Below, piece after piece: positions 48,363-62,264 of a stretch of 64,000 bases of DNA (position 1 is the stretch's first letter; every line of letters starts with the position of its first letter). The translations under genes and the position numbers were made by a program. The DNA is from Nageia nagi (Eukaryota; Pinophyta): positions 1,240,001 to 1,304,000 of the forward strand of contig JBITNC010000001.1 of NCBI GenBank assembly GCA_050084985.1. The letters are read 5' to 3'. The notes beneath the pieces were generated by a model, which did no database searches, was not told the DNA's origin, and worked only from the letters and a program-made list of their open reading frames with translations.

Positions 48363-51300
48363 TTATGTATCGAAGGGTCGAAGATGCATGATATTTATAG
48401 GTTCACGCTCTTCATTTCCTTCTAAATCTGATAAATGATAAGTTCCTTTACTGAATTTTTTCTTAATGATATATGGTCCTAACCAATTTGGAGTAAACTT
48501 GTCTCTAAGCTATCATTCTATTCGTGAAGTTTGTTGATTTTCTTTTAGAACCAAATCACCTACTTTGAATTCATGAATTAGAGCCCTTTTATCAAAAGCT
48601 CATTTTATCCTCTTCTGATAAACATGCATATGCTCTAGAGCATTAATACATTTTTCATCTAAAAGTAATAACTGATCTAAGTGAGTTTGTCTTGCTCTCT
48701 TGTCAAAATTTTGCTCACTTAGATTTACTCTAAGGGAAGGTATCTCTAGTTCTAGGGGTAGGATGGCTTCTGCTCCATATACTAAAGAGAATGGTGTTGC
48801 CCCAATAGGAGTGCGTACACTGGTACGATAAGCCCATAAGGCTTTTGGTATTTGCATATGCCAATCCCTATGAGAATCATTTACTATTTTTGCTAATATG
48901 TTTTGAATGGTTTTATTAGTAGCCTCTACTTGTCCATTGCCTTGTGGATAATATGGAGTGGAAAAACTTTGTTTAATTTTATACTTGTCACATATTTGTT
49001 TTACATACTTATTTTTAAAGTTCTTTCCATTATCCATAATTAATTATTTTGGTACATCGAATCTACATATAATATAATTTTCTATAAATTCAGCAATTCG
49101 TGAACCAATGGTGGAAGTCATGGGAATAGCCTCTACCCATTTAGTAAAATATTCAGTTGCTGTAATGATGAACTTATGTCCACCAGAAGATGTAGGTGTA
49201 ATTTGTCCTATCAAATCTAATGCCCATTTAGAGAATGGCCAAAGTGATTGTATAGGATGTAGTTCTTGAGATGGTTATGAAAATAAATGAGCATATTGTT
49301 GACACTTAAAACACTTTTTAACATATTCATAACAATCTTTTTCCATAGTAGGCCAATAATACCCCATTCGTATTAATCGTTTTACAATTGCAACACCATT
49401 AAAATGTCCTCCGCATGTTCCATCATGGGCAAAGGATATAGCTTTTTTAATATCATTCCATTCAAGACATCTAAGTAATATACCATTGAAATTTCACCGA
49501 TGCAAGATATCCCCTATCAAGCAATATTTAGTTGCTTTAATTTTAAATGCTCGTCATGATGATTTATTAAGGTTTGTAGGAAGAGTTCCAAATTTTAAAA
49601 AATCTATCAATTCTTTATACCAATTATCTTTATCAGTTACATCGATATTTAATACATTTTTTTCTTCATCTTCCTGTTGTAATGATGATTGAGACAATTG
49701 AATTATTTCAACTTGAATTGAAGATTTTTTAGGATCCTCTGGGATAAGAGATCCAATAGAAGCCATAGCATCTACAAATCTATTAGATGATCTTGGTGCC
49801 GCTTCTATACTAAATTGGTTAAAGAATTTTAATAATTCCTCAACTAACGCTTTATACTTTTGAAGTAAAGGTTCTTTACATTGATAGATTCCTTTCACTT
49901 GATTTACGATGAGTAAAGAATCTCCAATAATCTTAATTCTTTTAAGTTTTAATTTAATAGCAGTTTTTAATGCTAATATCAAAGCTTCGTATTCCGAATT
50001 ATTATTAGTACAAGGAAATTTTAGTTTAAACGAATATGGTATAGGGATCCCTTGTGGTGTTATAAATACAACAACTGCTCCACCACCTTGTTCACATTGA
50101 GAACCATCGAAGTGTATTGTCATATCCCACTCATCTTCATGTTCTACAGGTATTTCAATTTCATCTAATTGAAATACCCCATCATCGGGTAATTCAATGA
50201 CAAGTGGTTTATTACCTTACAATGGAGCATCAGCAAGATAATCAGCAATTACTTGTCCTTTTACTAACTTTTATCTAATAAAATGTAAATCAAATTTAGT
50301 TAAGTGCATTATCCACTTTGCAGTTCTTGAATTTTGATAGGTTTTATTCATCATATATTTCAATGGATCCACTTTAGAGATGACATACGTTGTATGATTA
50401 AGCATATAATGTCTAAGTTTTTTAGTAGCAAAAATGATAGCAAGACATAATTTTTCCAAATATATATACTTAATCTCATAGCTCACCAGTGTTCTACTCA
50501 GATAATATATAGCTTATTCTTTATTGTGTTCATTCTTTTGAGCAAGCATTATTCCTAAGGCAGTTTCAGTAGCTGAAATATATAACAAAAAGGGTATATC
50601 TTTTCTTGGTGGACTTAAGACAGGAGGGGATAATAAATATCTTTTAATTTCATCGAATGCATCTTGTTGCTCTTTGCCCCAATGATATTCTATCCCCTTT
50701 TTTAATAATTTCGTAAATGGTTTACATTTATCAGAAAGTTGAGCTATAAACCTTCTAATGGCTTGTAACTTACCTTGTAAACTTTGTAATTGTTTTAGAT
50801 TTGCAAGAGGTGGCATGTCTACTACTACCTTCACCTTACTAGGATCTATTTCAATTCCTCATCAAGATACAATAAATCCTAATAGTTTTCCCGAAGTTAC
50901 ACCAAAAACATATTTTTTTGGATTTAATCTTACTTTATGTTCTAATAATCTATCTAAGACTTTAATTAGGTCTTTTCCATGATCTTTTCGATATTTAGAT
51001 CTAACCAACAAATCATCGACATAATCTTCTACTATGTCGTGCATATAATCATGGAATATATAAGTCATAGCCCTTTGATAAGTTGCCCTAGCATTTTTTA
51101 ATCCAAAAGGCATAACTTTATAATAAAAGATACCCCAAGGAGTTATAAAGGCCATTTTATGTTGATCTTTAGGGGCTATTTTTATTTGATTATAACCAGA
51201 AAATCCATCCATTAATGACAACATATCATGTCCTGCTGTCAAGTCTACCAAACTATCAATGTTAGGTAGGGGGAAATCATCCTTAGGACAAGCTTTGTTA

Positions 51301-54300
51301 AGATCACGGAAATCTGTGCATATTCTTATTTTTCCACTTGGTTTTTTCATAGGTACCATATTAGATATCCAATCTAAATAATCTATAGGTTGTATAAATT
51401 TAGCTTCTAATAATTTCCGAAGTTCTTCTTTTACCATTAATGCTATAGTAGGATGCATTTTTCATAATTTCTATTTAACAGGTTTAGCATCAGACTTTAA
51501 TGATAAATTATGATCTATTAATTTAGGATCTATTCCAGGCATGTCTGCATATGACAATGCAAATACCTTTTCTCATTCTTTTAATAAGGTTATAATTTCT
51601 TCTTGTTCATTTTCCGTGAGGTTTTCTCCTAATTGAATTATTTTAGGATTTTGAGGATCATTACTAATATTTATTTCTAAGACCTTTTCAGTAAGCATAT
51701 ACGACCCTTCTTCTAATTGATTTGGTACTGGTATCCAACCATTGTCATTAACACTATATTCTTCATCACATTCTTGAATTTGTTCATTTGTGCATACTTG
51801 ATTTTCATAGGAACCAAATATGTGATCTACGTTTTGGAATTCATGTACCGAAGGATTGGATGATATAAGAGAGAAATCAGCAATTACTTCATCTGTAGAA
51901 GTATTGGCTATTATTTTGATTAAGTTTTGATTTTCGTTAATTTCATCTATTTGTTCATTATTTTGATCTTCAATATCATTCTCTTTTATTGTAACCATAT
52001 TTATCGATGATATACTTGAATATGGAATGATTGATGATTTGGCATTTTTATTTATTTTTTCTTGTATATCACTTGGTAAGCGTGAATGATTCTAGGGTGG
52101 CTCAATATTATTAATAAAGAGTGTTTTAATCACTTCTAAGACATCCATTTCACTTAACTATTCTTCTCTTATATTAACAATTTCTTGTACTATGGATTCT
52201 TTCTCTAAAATTTCTTCATTATAATCCAAATTCTCTTCTTCTGAATTTTCTAATTTAGCAAGATTTTTATAATTATTTTGATAACCTAATCCCCTTTTAT
52301 CAGTGGGATCTTGATATCATAATTCAATTATCTCTCATGGACCTTGTTCATATCGACCCAATCCTCGTCCTTACCAATTACATTTGTTAAAATAGTTTAA
52401 GACAAATGTTCTTGAACATGGCGATAAATATTTCATATCATTATCAAAATTTCCTTCATATATTTGATGGGATATTGTTGACATAGGATCTACTATTCCT
52501 GCATAGATAAACATTGTCTGATTAGGTACTTCTTCTAAAGGTACTATTTGTCTAATCACACTAGGTGATTCAGATACTTTATCCACTTCTTGTGATGAAG
52601 GTATATTAAACACCACATCATCTACATCATATTCTCCTATCCCTAAATCCATTAATTTAATTTTCACTAGATATACATTGGATGAGTCGATATTAGATGT
52701 AGTATTCACTTGTTTTGATGAAGAAGCTCCATATTTTTCATCTAAAGTTTTAGCAACTTTTTCCCAAGTATCTTTATCCTGTATAGCTATATCACTTTTT
52801 CCTTTTATAACTTCAGATTGATTCATATTTTTGTTCATTAATACGATTGATAAATTAGGGATGATAATGTCACTTTATTTGGATCAAAAATTAAATTACA
52901 ATGTGAATAAGGATCTGGATCTTTAAACACACAATGAACTTTATCTTTATAGATGTATTTTAAACACCCATGATAAGTTGATGGAACACATTGCATTTCT
53001 CTAATCCATGGATGTCCTAAAAGAATGTTGTATTGTATAATATTTCCTTCAATTATATGTAATAAAGTTTGAATGGTTTTAGCCCCTACTGTAATTGGAA
53101 GCACTATTGATCCCAAATTTGAACACACTGCATCATTAAATGCCCTAATTTGTAAAGAAGGAGCTAAGATAAGCGAATCTGATAAATTCAAATTTTTATA
53201 TGCAGCCTCTGAAATTATATTTATAGCTGAACCTTTGTCTATCAAAATTCGTTTAAATAATCTCCCATCTATTTTACCCATTATATGTAAAGGTGGATCA
53301 AGTCCACCTGGTCCATCGTTATTTAATTTTTCTTGTTCGTAGAAGGTGATACTAGGTTGTTGAGATATCTTTAAACTTTCAACTATTGAAATAAAATTAT
53401 CAAGGTTACTAACATCCACTTGTATTTCTTGTAGAATTTGATTCATAGCTTCCCTATAACTCTCAGACTGTTGTAATAACTCAAATAAGGTCATCTTAAC
53501 TGGAGACATTTTTAATTATCGTTGAAGCGCTCCTTTTATCAAAACTTTAGGTTGTTGTGGAGGAGGTATAGGTTGTATATTAATTGGGTTTGATATCGAT
53601 TGACTTTTTCATGGGTTATCCTATTTATTCTGATATTGTTGTGCTCTTGTAGCTATACCAATCATATGTATTGAATCATCTATAGTCCCTATAAATGGTA
53701 TATCCTTATTATTGCATATATAGTTCATTTAGTTTGGGATAATTGCCACATTGTTAGCTTGATGTGAAGGTAAGGGATTTTAATATATCCCTAAATTTTG
53801 ATTCGAAGGCATAATAGGATTATCCACATCTATTTTTCGACTATCTATCAAGTCTTGAATTTTATGCTGTAAAGTTAGACATTTATTTGTCTTATGTCCT
53901 TTTTGTCTATGATAAGCACAAAATTCATTCTCCTTATACCATTTGCTTCCTCTAGCATTAGGATTTTTAGGTTTTATATCAGGTAATGTAATCATACCAT
54001 TATCACATAGTTTTTTAAGTATTTCGGCTAATGGTTCTGATAATGGGGTAAAATTTCTTTTAGGTTTAGGTTCAACATTTTCTTCAATTTTTGAGGATTG
54101 ACCAGAATTTTTTGTCATAGCTATTTGATTATTTTGTGGTTATTTACTAATATTTTCATGTTGATTACCCTTTTTGTATTCTTTTTTCTTGAGCTTTAGT
54201 TCTCCATCTTGAATTTTAACTCTTTCTATAACTACTGCCTGAGCAATAGCTTCTTCAAAAGTTCTATGTTGTTGAATTTGGAGAATACTAGCTATTGGTC

Positions 54301-56316
54301 TTAAATAACTTTGATTAAATAATTTAACCAATTCTTCTTGTGGTATTGTATAAGGCATACTAGTGAGTATAGCCTGCCATTTTGAGATGTAATCTTGTAT
54401 AGTTTCATCAAGAAATTGTTGTAATCTTGTAAGATTAGTAATTGAAGATTTTTCTTTAATATTGATTCTAAAGTGTTTAAGAAATTGATTAGCCAATTGT
54501 TCGAATGTATATAAACTGTGTATAAGTAAACTATTATACCAATCCAAAGCTTGGCCTATGAGTGTCATAGGAAATATACGTAACATTAATGAGTCATCAT
54601 TAGCTATCTAATAAATAGAGAATGTAAATTTTCTCATATGTTCTTTGGGATCTTCTCTTCCTTTGAATGATTCTATCTTAGGAAATTCAAACCTATATGG
54701 TAATTTCTTTTTTGGAATACTTGGATGAATAGACTCATTGCAAATATTTCTATAATTTAACTTTTTGAGCCCTTGAACATTCATTTCTTGATTTATAAAA
54801 TCCTTCATAAAGTCTTCTAATTCTTTATCAGTTTTACAACCTTGAGTGTGTCTATGATGTCTTCGAGTATTCAGATCCTTTTCCAAAATTGATCTTGAAG
54901 TGTAAGACTCATAGTCAGAAGGAAACTCAGATTGTGGTGAAGGCAATATTTTAAGAGGTGAATGACATCATGGAATAGGGATTTCAGGAGGCTTTTGGGA
55001 TACACTTTTTCTATATAAATCTTTTTCTTTGTAATCAGATTGTTTTATTTGATTTTAAGTTTGTTCCACCCAACTCTTAATGGAATCTTGCTTTTATTTA
55101 TCATATAATTTTTGAAGCTCTAGTTCTTTATCCATTTCCTTTTGTAATGAATGGCTATCTCTTTATCCATTGCTTCTTGTCTGTCTAAGTAGGGGTCTCG
55201 ATATCTTTGTATTTGACTTCCTTCAGGAGTTTGTGGTTTCAAATTTTTTATTTTTTGATATTCTTCCCATTGTCTTTGTTTTTCTTTCTCCATACGTAGA
55301 TATTGTTCCCTTTTTATTTTTTCATTTTATAATTCTTTAAGTTGTAATTCTTTTAAACAAAGTTGAATTTCATGTTCTCTATGAAGTCTTTTCTTTTCTT
55401 ATTCCAGGAATTCACTTCTTTCTTTGTTTGCTTGTTCTTATTCTATGAATGTCCTTTTATCTCTAAGAAGTTTATCTTCCATTTCCTTTAATTTATTCTC
55501 CTGTTCTTGAATTTTAATGAGTTCATTAACTTTTTTATTCCCTTCTTCTAGAAAATATTGTATCTCCGTGGCTTTTTTAATATCATTAGCATATATTTTC
55601 GTGAATTTTTAACCAGCTTTTGTTTTATATAATCATCATTCTTTTAGTTCTTCATAAGAAGGTATCTCTTCTATTTTGAACTTAGATGTCCTTCTATGTA
55701 ATCCTCCCTTTGAGGAATAAGATCTCTCCGTTAGCTTCATTGAAGGAGCTCTTTGAGATAAATTACTCGTAGGTATTGATACTTCATTTTTTCCTAATTC
55801 AAGAGATTTATGAGAAAAAGAAGATCCTTCTTTTTGAATTAACGAACTGACTTTTCGACCATCTGATAATAGACGAATGACTCTTTCATATTTAACTTTA
55901 TATGGCTCAATCTCTGGTACCGCTATGGTTTTGACCCAAGATTTATCCTTGTCAATTTCTAAGTTATCATGCCTTTGATTTCATTTTTCTATGTCTCCTG
56001 GTAAACTAGAAGACATCTTAGGAATAGCCCAATAATTAGCTAGACGATGATGAATTTCAATTAACTCTTCATCTAACACTTGCATTCTAGCCTTTGCAAT
56101 AGGATCCTCTATACTTTGTCTTTGTAATCTAGATTGATCATAATCCCAATCCCAATTTTTACCTTCATAACGAATTACCCATGGATCTAATTCATCTAAA
56201 GGGGGTGGCCTCCTAACCAAAGACTCTATCAGATCCATATTGTCTGAATCTATTTCTTGTATTTCAAATGGGTGTTCTTGTATTTTCTTAGTGGTCATAC
56301 TTCTAGTTTGAACCAT
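48363..56316 (-). pseudogene. gag-pol: Gag-pol polyprotein of element B
   Basis: ATG 56316 (MVQTRSMT) to TAA 48363. Single-base deletions near 55150 and near 52860 shift an originally single frame; in-frame stops are fewer than in A in many segments. Order: N-terminal region, gag core (about 54760-54260), finger CAYHRQKGHKTNKC (53879-53920), protease (DKGS at 53228-53239, with Lys where A has Glu), linker, reverse transcriptase with YVDD (51012-51023), degenerate RNase H (YISATETALG), complete second RNase H (HFDGS, SEYEAL, GDSLL, NRFVDAMA; 50120-49780) and integrase with Asp 49215-49217, Asp in DNG near 49032 and Glu 48924-48926, all present. Confidence 0.9.
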
Positions 56317-58107
56317 TTTAAACAAACATCGTAAAAAAGAAACTCTATTTTTATCTTTTATATTATGTTCTCGAGAAAATAATTTAATGCACAAACATCC
56401 TATATGCAAACTTACTTTTAACGATGTGATTATCTTTTTAACCTTTTCACATATTTTTAATGTCTGAGTTAAATGAACGATATGAGCCGTTCATTTTAAT
56501 CCTTTTAATTTTCCTAGTTTGTTTTGACTAGTCAAGTGTTAAACAAGGTAGGTTGGGTAATTCTAAGTAATGTTTACAAGTTTCTAAGGCTTTTGGCTTG
56601 GTTCTAGATGAGTCTCCTTTTTTGACTCCTACCTAAAGGAAAGTCACCTTGGTCATTACTTCCAAGTGCAATTGGCTCTATGGCTTCAAGTGTATTATGT
56701 TGGTGGGTACAAAGAAGTAAGAATTAACAGTTGGTAGTAACACCCAACTCGTTAATGTTCAATTATTCCTTTAAGGCCTTATGAAATGCATTTAAACAAG
56801 TAAAATACATTTATGCATACTACCCTCCCAAACATTCATGTCCATTTACTTATCTTATCTTAATGTGATGCAATCAAAGTTTATTTTAAGTGGACTTTGA
56901 CCTTAATAGACCCGTTGTTCTTTTTAATTATAATGTGATTCATTATCTAACCTCTTAATGATGTTCATTAACTCCTTCTAGCTGTGAAAGTTTTATATGT
57001 GACAAATTTCCTCTTTTTACTAGTCACATATCTCTTCGACCTCCAATGGAGTGGTAAGAGCATACTTAGTAAAAAGCCATTAAGTGTAGATAAATTAATT
57101 AAGTGAGGTTCAATTACTCCTCCAAGAGTCACCTATCCCTTCGACCTCCAATGGAGTGGTAAGGGCAGACATCTTTAAGAGTGTTAATGTGAAGTAAATT
57201 TCCAAATAAGATGTGAATAAATTTTACCTCTTTCACTTAACTTATTTCTGATCACTTAGGATCGCTTGAAGTGCAAAAGTGAGAGCATACTTTGTTAAGT
57301 GAAAGTACTTAATGTATTCAAACCCCTCCAATTAATTAACCTTTTAATATGATTTGTACTACCCAAAAACTCAATTTATTTCCTTTAGGTTCATTCCAAA
57401 TTAATTATGATTCATTTACTCCTTCCAATTATGGAAGTATTATGTGTAGTAAATTACCTCCTCTTACTAGTAAGAGGTCATTATGTGTAGATAAATTAAC
57501 CCAATTAATGATAGTGTGAATGTGCAAGAAAAGAAAAATTAATTACTCCTTCTTATCAAGTCTATTCTGGTCACCTTAGATCGCACAAAGCGCAAAGGGA
57601 GAGCATAAGTAGACAAGATAAAAAGTATTAATGTGTACGTACCCTTCACCCAAAACATGAAAGTAAATACATAACATTATACATAAAATAAATTAGTAAA
57701 AGATATGCATTTAACCTTTTCTATCCATTCCTATATGCATTCTAGGCAAAGGAATCACAGTCAAAAGTATCCTTATATTTATTCTATACATTTTTTGTTT
57801 TTAGATATACCAAAAGAGACAAAATGACCTAGAGTGTGAGTCACCGGCATTTAGATAGAGGTTGTTGGCATTTCTTCTAAGTCACTGGCATTCTATTCCA
57901 GTTGTTGGCATTTAGTCAAATTCTATCAGAGTCACTGGCATTCCTTTCCAGTCATCGATGTCTGATTCTAGTCGTTGGTGTTTCTGCAATAGAGCATAGA
58001 TCACAAAATTTAAAGTCAGTATATAGAAAAATTCAAGTAAACTAGATAACAGAAAGGTAAAATCATTTTTAACATAAACAAAAAACCTCCCTATCAATAA
58101 CGGAGGG
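56317..58107 (-). other. Element B 5' leader with hairpin modules
   Basis: Non-coding. It has the CTCCAATGGAG hairpins (two, about 57040 and 57145), the TCACTTAA/TTAAGTGA stem (about 57233-57303), the CTCTTACTAGTAAGAG palindrome (about 57463-57480) and one copy, not two, of the ATCGCACAAAGCGC block (about 57515-57640). An array of the 20-bp motif is at about 57835-57985. Confidence 0.63.
57835..57985. repeat. 20-bp tandem repeat in leader of B
   Basis: Seven or more degenerate units (GTCACCGGCATT, GTCACTGGCATT, GTCATCGATGT and similar). Spacing is about 20 bp, less regular than in D. Confidence 0.65.
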
Positions 58108-58124
58108 CCCTCCTTCTAGCACCA
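58108..58124 (-). other. Primer-binding site of B
   Basis: TGGTGCTAGAAGGAGGG on the minus strand, three bases inside the 5' LTR and identical to A. Confidence 0.75.
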
Positions 58125-58127
58125 GAA

Positions 58128-58972
58128 TGTTACAATGAAAATAGAGCTGGAATGTAGAATAACATAAAATAAAATTATTCTTCAATCTTCACTGAACCTC
58201 AAATAATGTGAAATAGATATAAATGTTGTTATTGCAAATTGATATTGATTTTCAGTTCAAACTACAATTTTCCCTTGGAAGGGACTTTTACAAATGCCAT
58301 TTGCCAAAATAAGAGTGTTAGATCTCCATTGTTTTTGATTTGCTTACTTCTCTCTTTGATGTGGACAACCTGTAAATCCTACACACATGTAAAAGATAAT
58401 AACATCAAAGCATCTATATATGACATGTATTAAGTTGAAACTAGCATAAAATAATAAAAGGTATGAGCTCACAAGATTTTGGTAGCATTACCCTACTTCA
58501 AAATTGGGTCAAAATTGTTGTTCTTAGATGGATCCCTATTGCTTTGTATTAGCTTGTATTTATAGATTTTGGGTGAGACGTTCCAATGCGGGTAAGAAGA
58601 AGTGAAAAGCCACCGTAGGTCATAACTAACCCCCTCTATCCACATTATCTTGGAAGAATGAAATGTTTCAACTTTATTTTGGTTTTTTTGTTTGGCTGTT
58701 ACAGAGTCACCGGCAATTGGAAGATGAATGTCGACGACTGGCTCAAAACGTCGATGATTGCAATGCAAACATCGATGACTAATTAACAATATTAAAATGA
58801 CTGCCTAATAGTCAAATTTTACTGAAAAGGGGTTATGTGACCACTCATTTTGCATGTACTCGATGAGAGCTATCCAATAATATGGTTTTTTAAACTTATT
58901 TTGTATTATCATAATGAGTTATGATTATTCCAATGTTTACTAGTTAAAGAGGGACATTTTTAGATGTCTACA
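58128..58972 (-). repeat. 5' LTR of element B
   Basis: 845 bp with TG...CA ends, followed by CATAG. It contains TATAAATA on the minus strand (58557-58564) and a motif region at about 58702-58790. Confidence 0.93.
58557..58564 (-). promoter_or_regulatory. TATA box in 5' LTR of B
   Basis: TATAAATA on the minus strand, the same LTR position as in A and D. Confidence 0.6.
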
Positions 58973-58977
58973 CATAG
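58973..58977. repeat. Target-site duplication of B, right copy (CATAG)
   Basis: CATAG directly after TCTACA of B, matching 41232-41236. C's protease frame resumes. Confidence 0.92.
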
Positions 58978-61900
58978 GAATACCAAGATTTTGAAGTGTT
59001 ATTGTAGAGAACACATTGATAGTTGACCCTTCATCAATAATGACTCTCTTAAGTCCTTTACCAACTATGTATGTGATAATGTAAATGGCTAAATATTTCT
59101 TAGATGATCCTAGGGTATGATATATCTCATCCATATAGAAAGTGATAAAGGGCCTCATATAATCTTGAACTGCTACACAAAATTCCACAAAGGCATTAGG
59201 ATCATAATTAGATAGCTCAATGGTCTTAAGTATATCATTTAAGGCATCCCTATGAGCCTTGGATTGTTTCAACAAATCCCATAAGAATACCTTAGTAGGA
59301 TTTAACCATAATTGTTTCTCTAATTAATTCTAAACTATAATGGCTAGTCTAGAAGGCTACAATGATACTTGGATATTGATTGGCTATGTGGGCCATTATG
59401 ATCTTGTGTCTTTAGGTGGAGATGCTCTCTCACCTCCCTATTTGATACGAGTGGCAACATAAATTGGATCTATGCCCATCATATTGATAAACTTAGTGGG
59501 TAAGGGACCACCATGCGTTACTTATCTTGATGTGGAATCCATGGTACTTACTTATTTTACATTGGTACTATTCCCTAGTAAAGGATTTTGATATACCCTC
59601 AAATCCCTATTAGGTTAAGCTTGAAGCATTCCTATGGATACTTGAACATCATCAATCAATATTTGTATAGTGACTCCCAAATGTTAACACTTATTGGTTA
59701 CATATCTTCTTTGATAATGGAAGGCACAAAACTTGTCATCCCTATACCATTATGACCTTGCACCATTAGGGTCCTCTTGAATAATATTAAGAAGTGCAAT
59801 TAGTCAAGCATATAAAAGCTTATTGAGTATATCCTCAATGGGATCCGATAATGGTGTCCAATTCCTTTGATGTTATTATGGTTGCCTTGGTGGTCTAGGA
59901 GGTATTAGTTAGTTATTACCTTGATTACCTTAATTATATTGATCACCTTGATTATATTTCCTTTGATATTATTATTGGTATTGGTTTCTTGGTGGTTGTT
60001 CCTTTGCCTAGGAGGTTTTGGTTGTAAGATAGGTTGTGCTTGATTAACTGCATATGTGACTTGGTTTGCTTATGGCCTAGGATGACATTGGTTGGAATTG
60101 ACACCATTGTTGTGAGTCTTTTGATTATTATTATCCTTATTCCTTGGCTTTATTTCATCCTTTTGGATTTTGAATTATTCAATTAGCTTTGTCTTAGCTA
60201 AGGCATATTCAAATGTAATATTCCTTTGAATTTTTAGGATAGAATAAATGTGCTTGTTGTAACTCCTAGAGAAAAATTGACCAACTCTTCTTGAGGCAAT
60301 GTATAGGGCATATCTATCATAGCCACTCTCCAACAACATACATAATCTATTATAGACTCATCATCAAATTGGGATAACTTAAATACATTATAGAGGATCT
60401 CTTTCTAATGTTTATCCTAAAATGATTTAGAAATTGATTATCCAATTGCTCAAAAGATAAGATACTATGTTGAGGCAAGTTATTATACCAATCCCAGGTT
60501 TGTCCCACCAAGGTCATAGGAGATGTTCTCAACATAAGAACATCATCATTAGCTATGATATAATAAGAGTACTTTAATTTCCTTAGATGTTCCTTAGGAT
60601 CCTCCTTTACTTTGAATTTATCCATCTTTGGGACTTCAAAATTGTAAGAAAAATCCTAGATTGGGATGCATGGATAGATTATTTGATTACAAATGGATCT
60701 ATAAGATAGCTTAGCTTTGCCTTGGTCATTTAGCCTTTTCTCCATATCTTTAAACTTCTTGATAATAATGAAGGGTTTATGGAGGAAAAGATGCAACAAC
60801 TTCATATTCTAGACCTTGATAATAATTGGTTTCTTGAAGTTTCTCTTAAGGTTGGTAAACTTGTTATGTTGAGGAAACACTCACTTGTGGTGTATGGTGG
60901 GGTTGAACTACAAACCCCTTGAGCCACTTGGTTATGTAAACCTTGATAAGGAAATTGATTTTTTCCAAGGGATGGATCTTGTACATGTTGAAAATAATGA
61001 AAATATTTTTAGGTGGGGGTAATCCCCCTTGGTTGGGCACCAACATATGCTTGTGTATGATTAGGATTTTAAGAGTGAGCATGTGTTGGTATAACAACTT
61101 GAGAAGAAGGAGGAGGAGCTTGAGACAAAACAATAATGTGCACCCTAGGTTGAAGAACTTTGGGTGGCACATATAATGGGAATATTTCTTAAGGATTAGG
61201 GTCTATTGTGTTGCTAGGTGTTATAGGTTTTTGTTGATAAGATGCATAAGGTTTATCAATGCTAGTAACTTGGGGAGAAGTTGCAATCCTAAAGAATTGT
61301 GGGTTTATGGTTACCTAGTACTCTTGATGGGTGTCCATAACTTGTGCAAATTTCTTGTATTTTTGAAGCCTCTACCACTATTCAAATATTTGGGCTTTTT
61401 CCTCATCATCATGATGGGGAGCGCTTGGTGGTCTCAAAGTAGGGGGTTCAACTTGTGGGCGGGAAGATTGGACCAAAGGGTCCACTTGAGAAATAAATAG
61501 AGCTTGAGGTAAGGTTGATGATAAGTGGAAAGGGATGAGGAGCAAAAGAATATCACTCTCTTCTTTCCAACTCATCATTATGGGCCTTCATCTTACATAA
61601 TACAATAGCAAGAGAATCGATACACTCTTATGGTTGGGGCTCAATAGAAGAAGATGGAATATTAGAAGATACAGAATTACCATAAGTAGGATCATAATGG
61701 TAAATGACACTATAAGGATCAAGAGGGGTGGACATGTTTGACCTATGGAGTGAAATGGACATAGTGACCACATGGGGTAAAGAAGGAGGAGGAAAAGGTT
61801 ATGACACCCTTGCCTCTTCTTCCATGGGTGGTGGAGAATTGAATAAAGTTTGATTCTCCATGGTAACAACATGGGGTGATGAAGAACTAGAACCAAAAGG

Positions 61901-62264
61901 TTGTCTAGCCTTAAATTAGCAAAAAAGGTCTTGGATATGAGGATCACTCACGAAGAGTTGCTCTTAGAGGGAGGGTCATAATGGATGGCCTCCACATGAT
62001 ATGGAGAACTATCATCACCATACAACGGGCTTCTATGATTGCTTGTAAATCTTTGTAGAATTGTAAACCATCTTGAATGTGAGGGTTGAAATCATGCCTA
62101 GATGGGGAAGATTGGACATAAGATGATTGGGAAACATGAGGTGAAGGTGGTTGGGAAACATGAGATGATGGTGGTTGGGATGAAGGGTTGGATTATGAAT
62201 ACCTATTTTGCCTAGCTATAGCTTGTGCCCTAGTCTCCATTGAACTATGGGATTCATCTTCCAT
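58978..62264 (-). pseudogene. gag-pol: Element C gag and protease N-terminus
   Basis: Gag begins at ATG 62264 (MEDESHSS, then METRAQAIARQ, comparable in place with MVQTRS of A/B). A Ser/Pro/His-rich region follows, with frameshifts up to about 60800. The gag core is at about 60640-60350 (EDPKEHLRKLKYSYYI, QTWDWYNNLPQHS, NHFRINIRKRSSI), then a finger CAFHYQRRYVTNKC (about 59735-59690). The protease N-terminal half (59275-58978) includes RVIIDEGSTINVFS (about 59043-59002) and is cut by B after GIPM. The protease continues at 41231. Many stops and shifts are present. Confidence 0.8.

Larger units (their letters stand above)
41237..58972 (-). mobile_element. Element B: near-complete Tat-like gypsy retrotransposon with PMD gene
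   Basis: This 17,736-bp insertion splits C's protease and is flanked by CATAG. The order is as in A: 5' LTR (58128-58972), primer-binding site, leader, gag-pol (48363-56316), extra sense ORF (47049-48259), spacer, antisense PMD gene (42777-45180), polypurine tract, 3' LTR (41237-42081). The LTRs differ at about 51 of 845 positions by hand count, mostly transitions, so B inserted before A if rates are equal. Coding frames carry a few single-base deletions and many in-frame stops. Confidence 0.93.
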
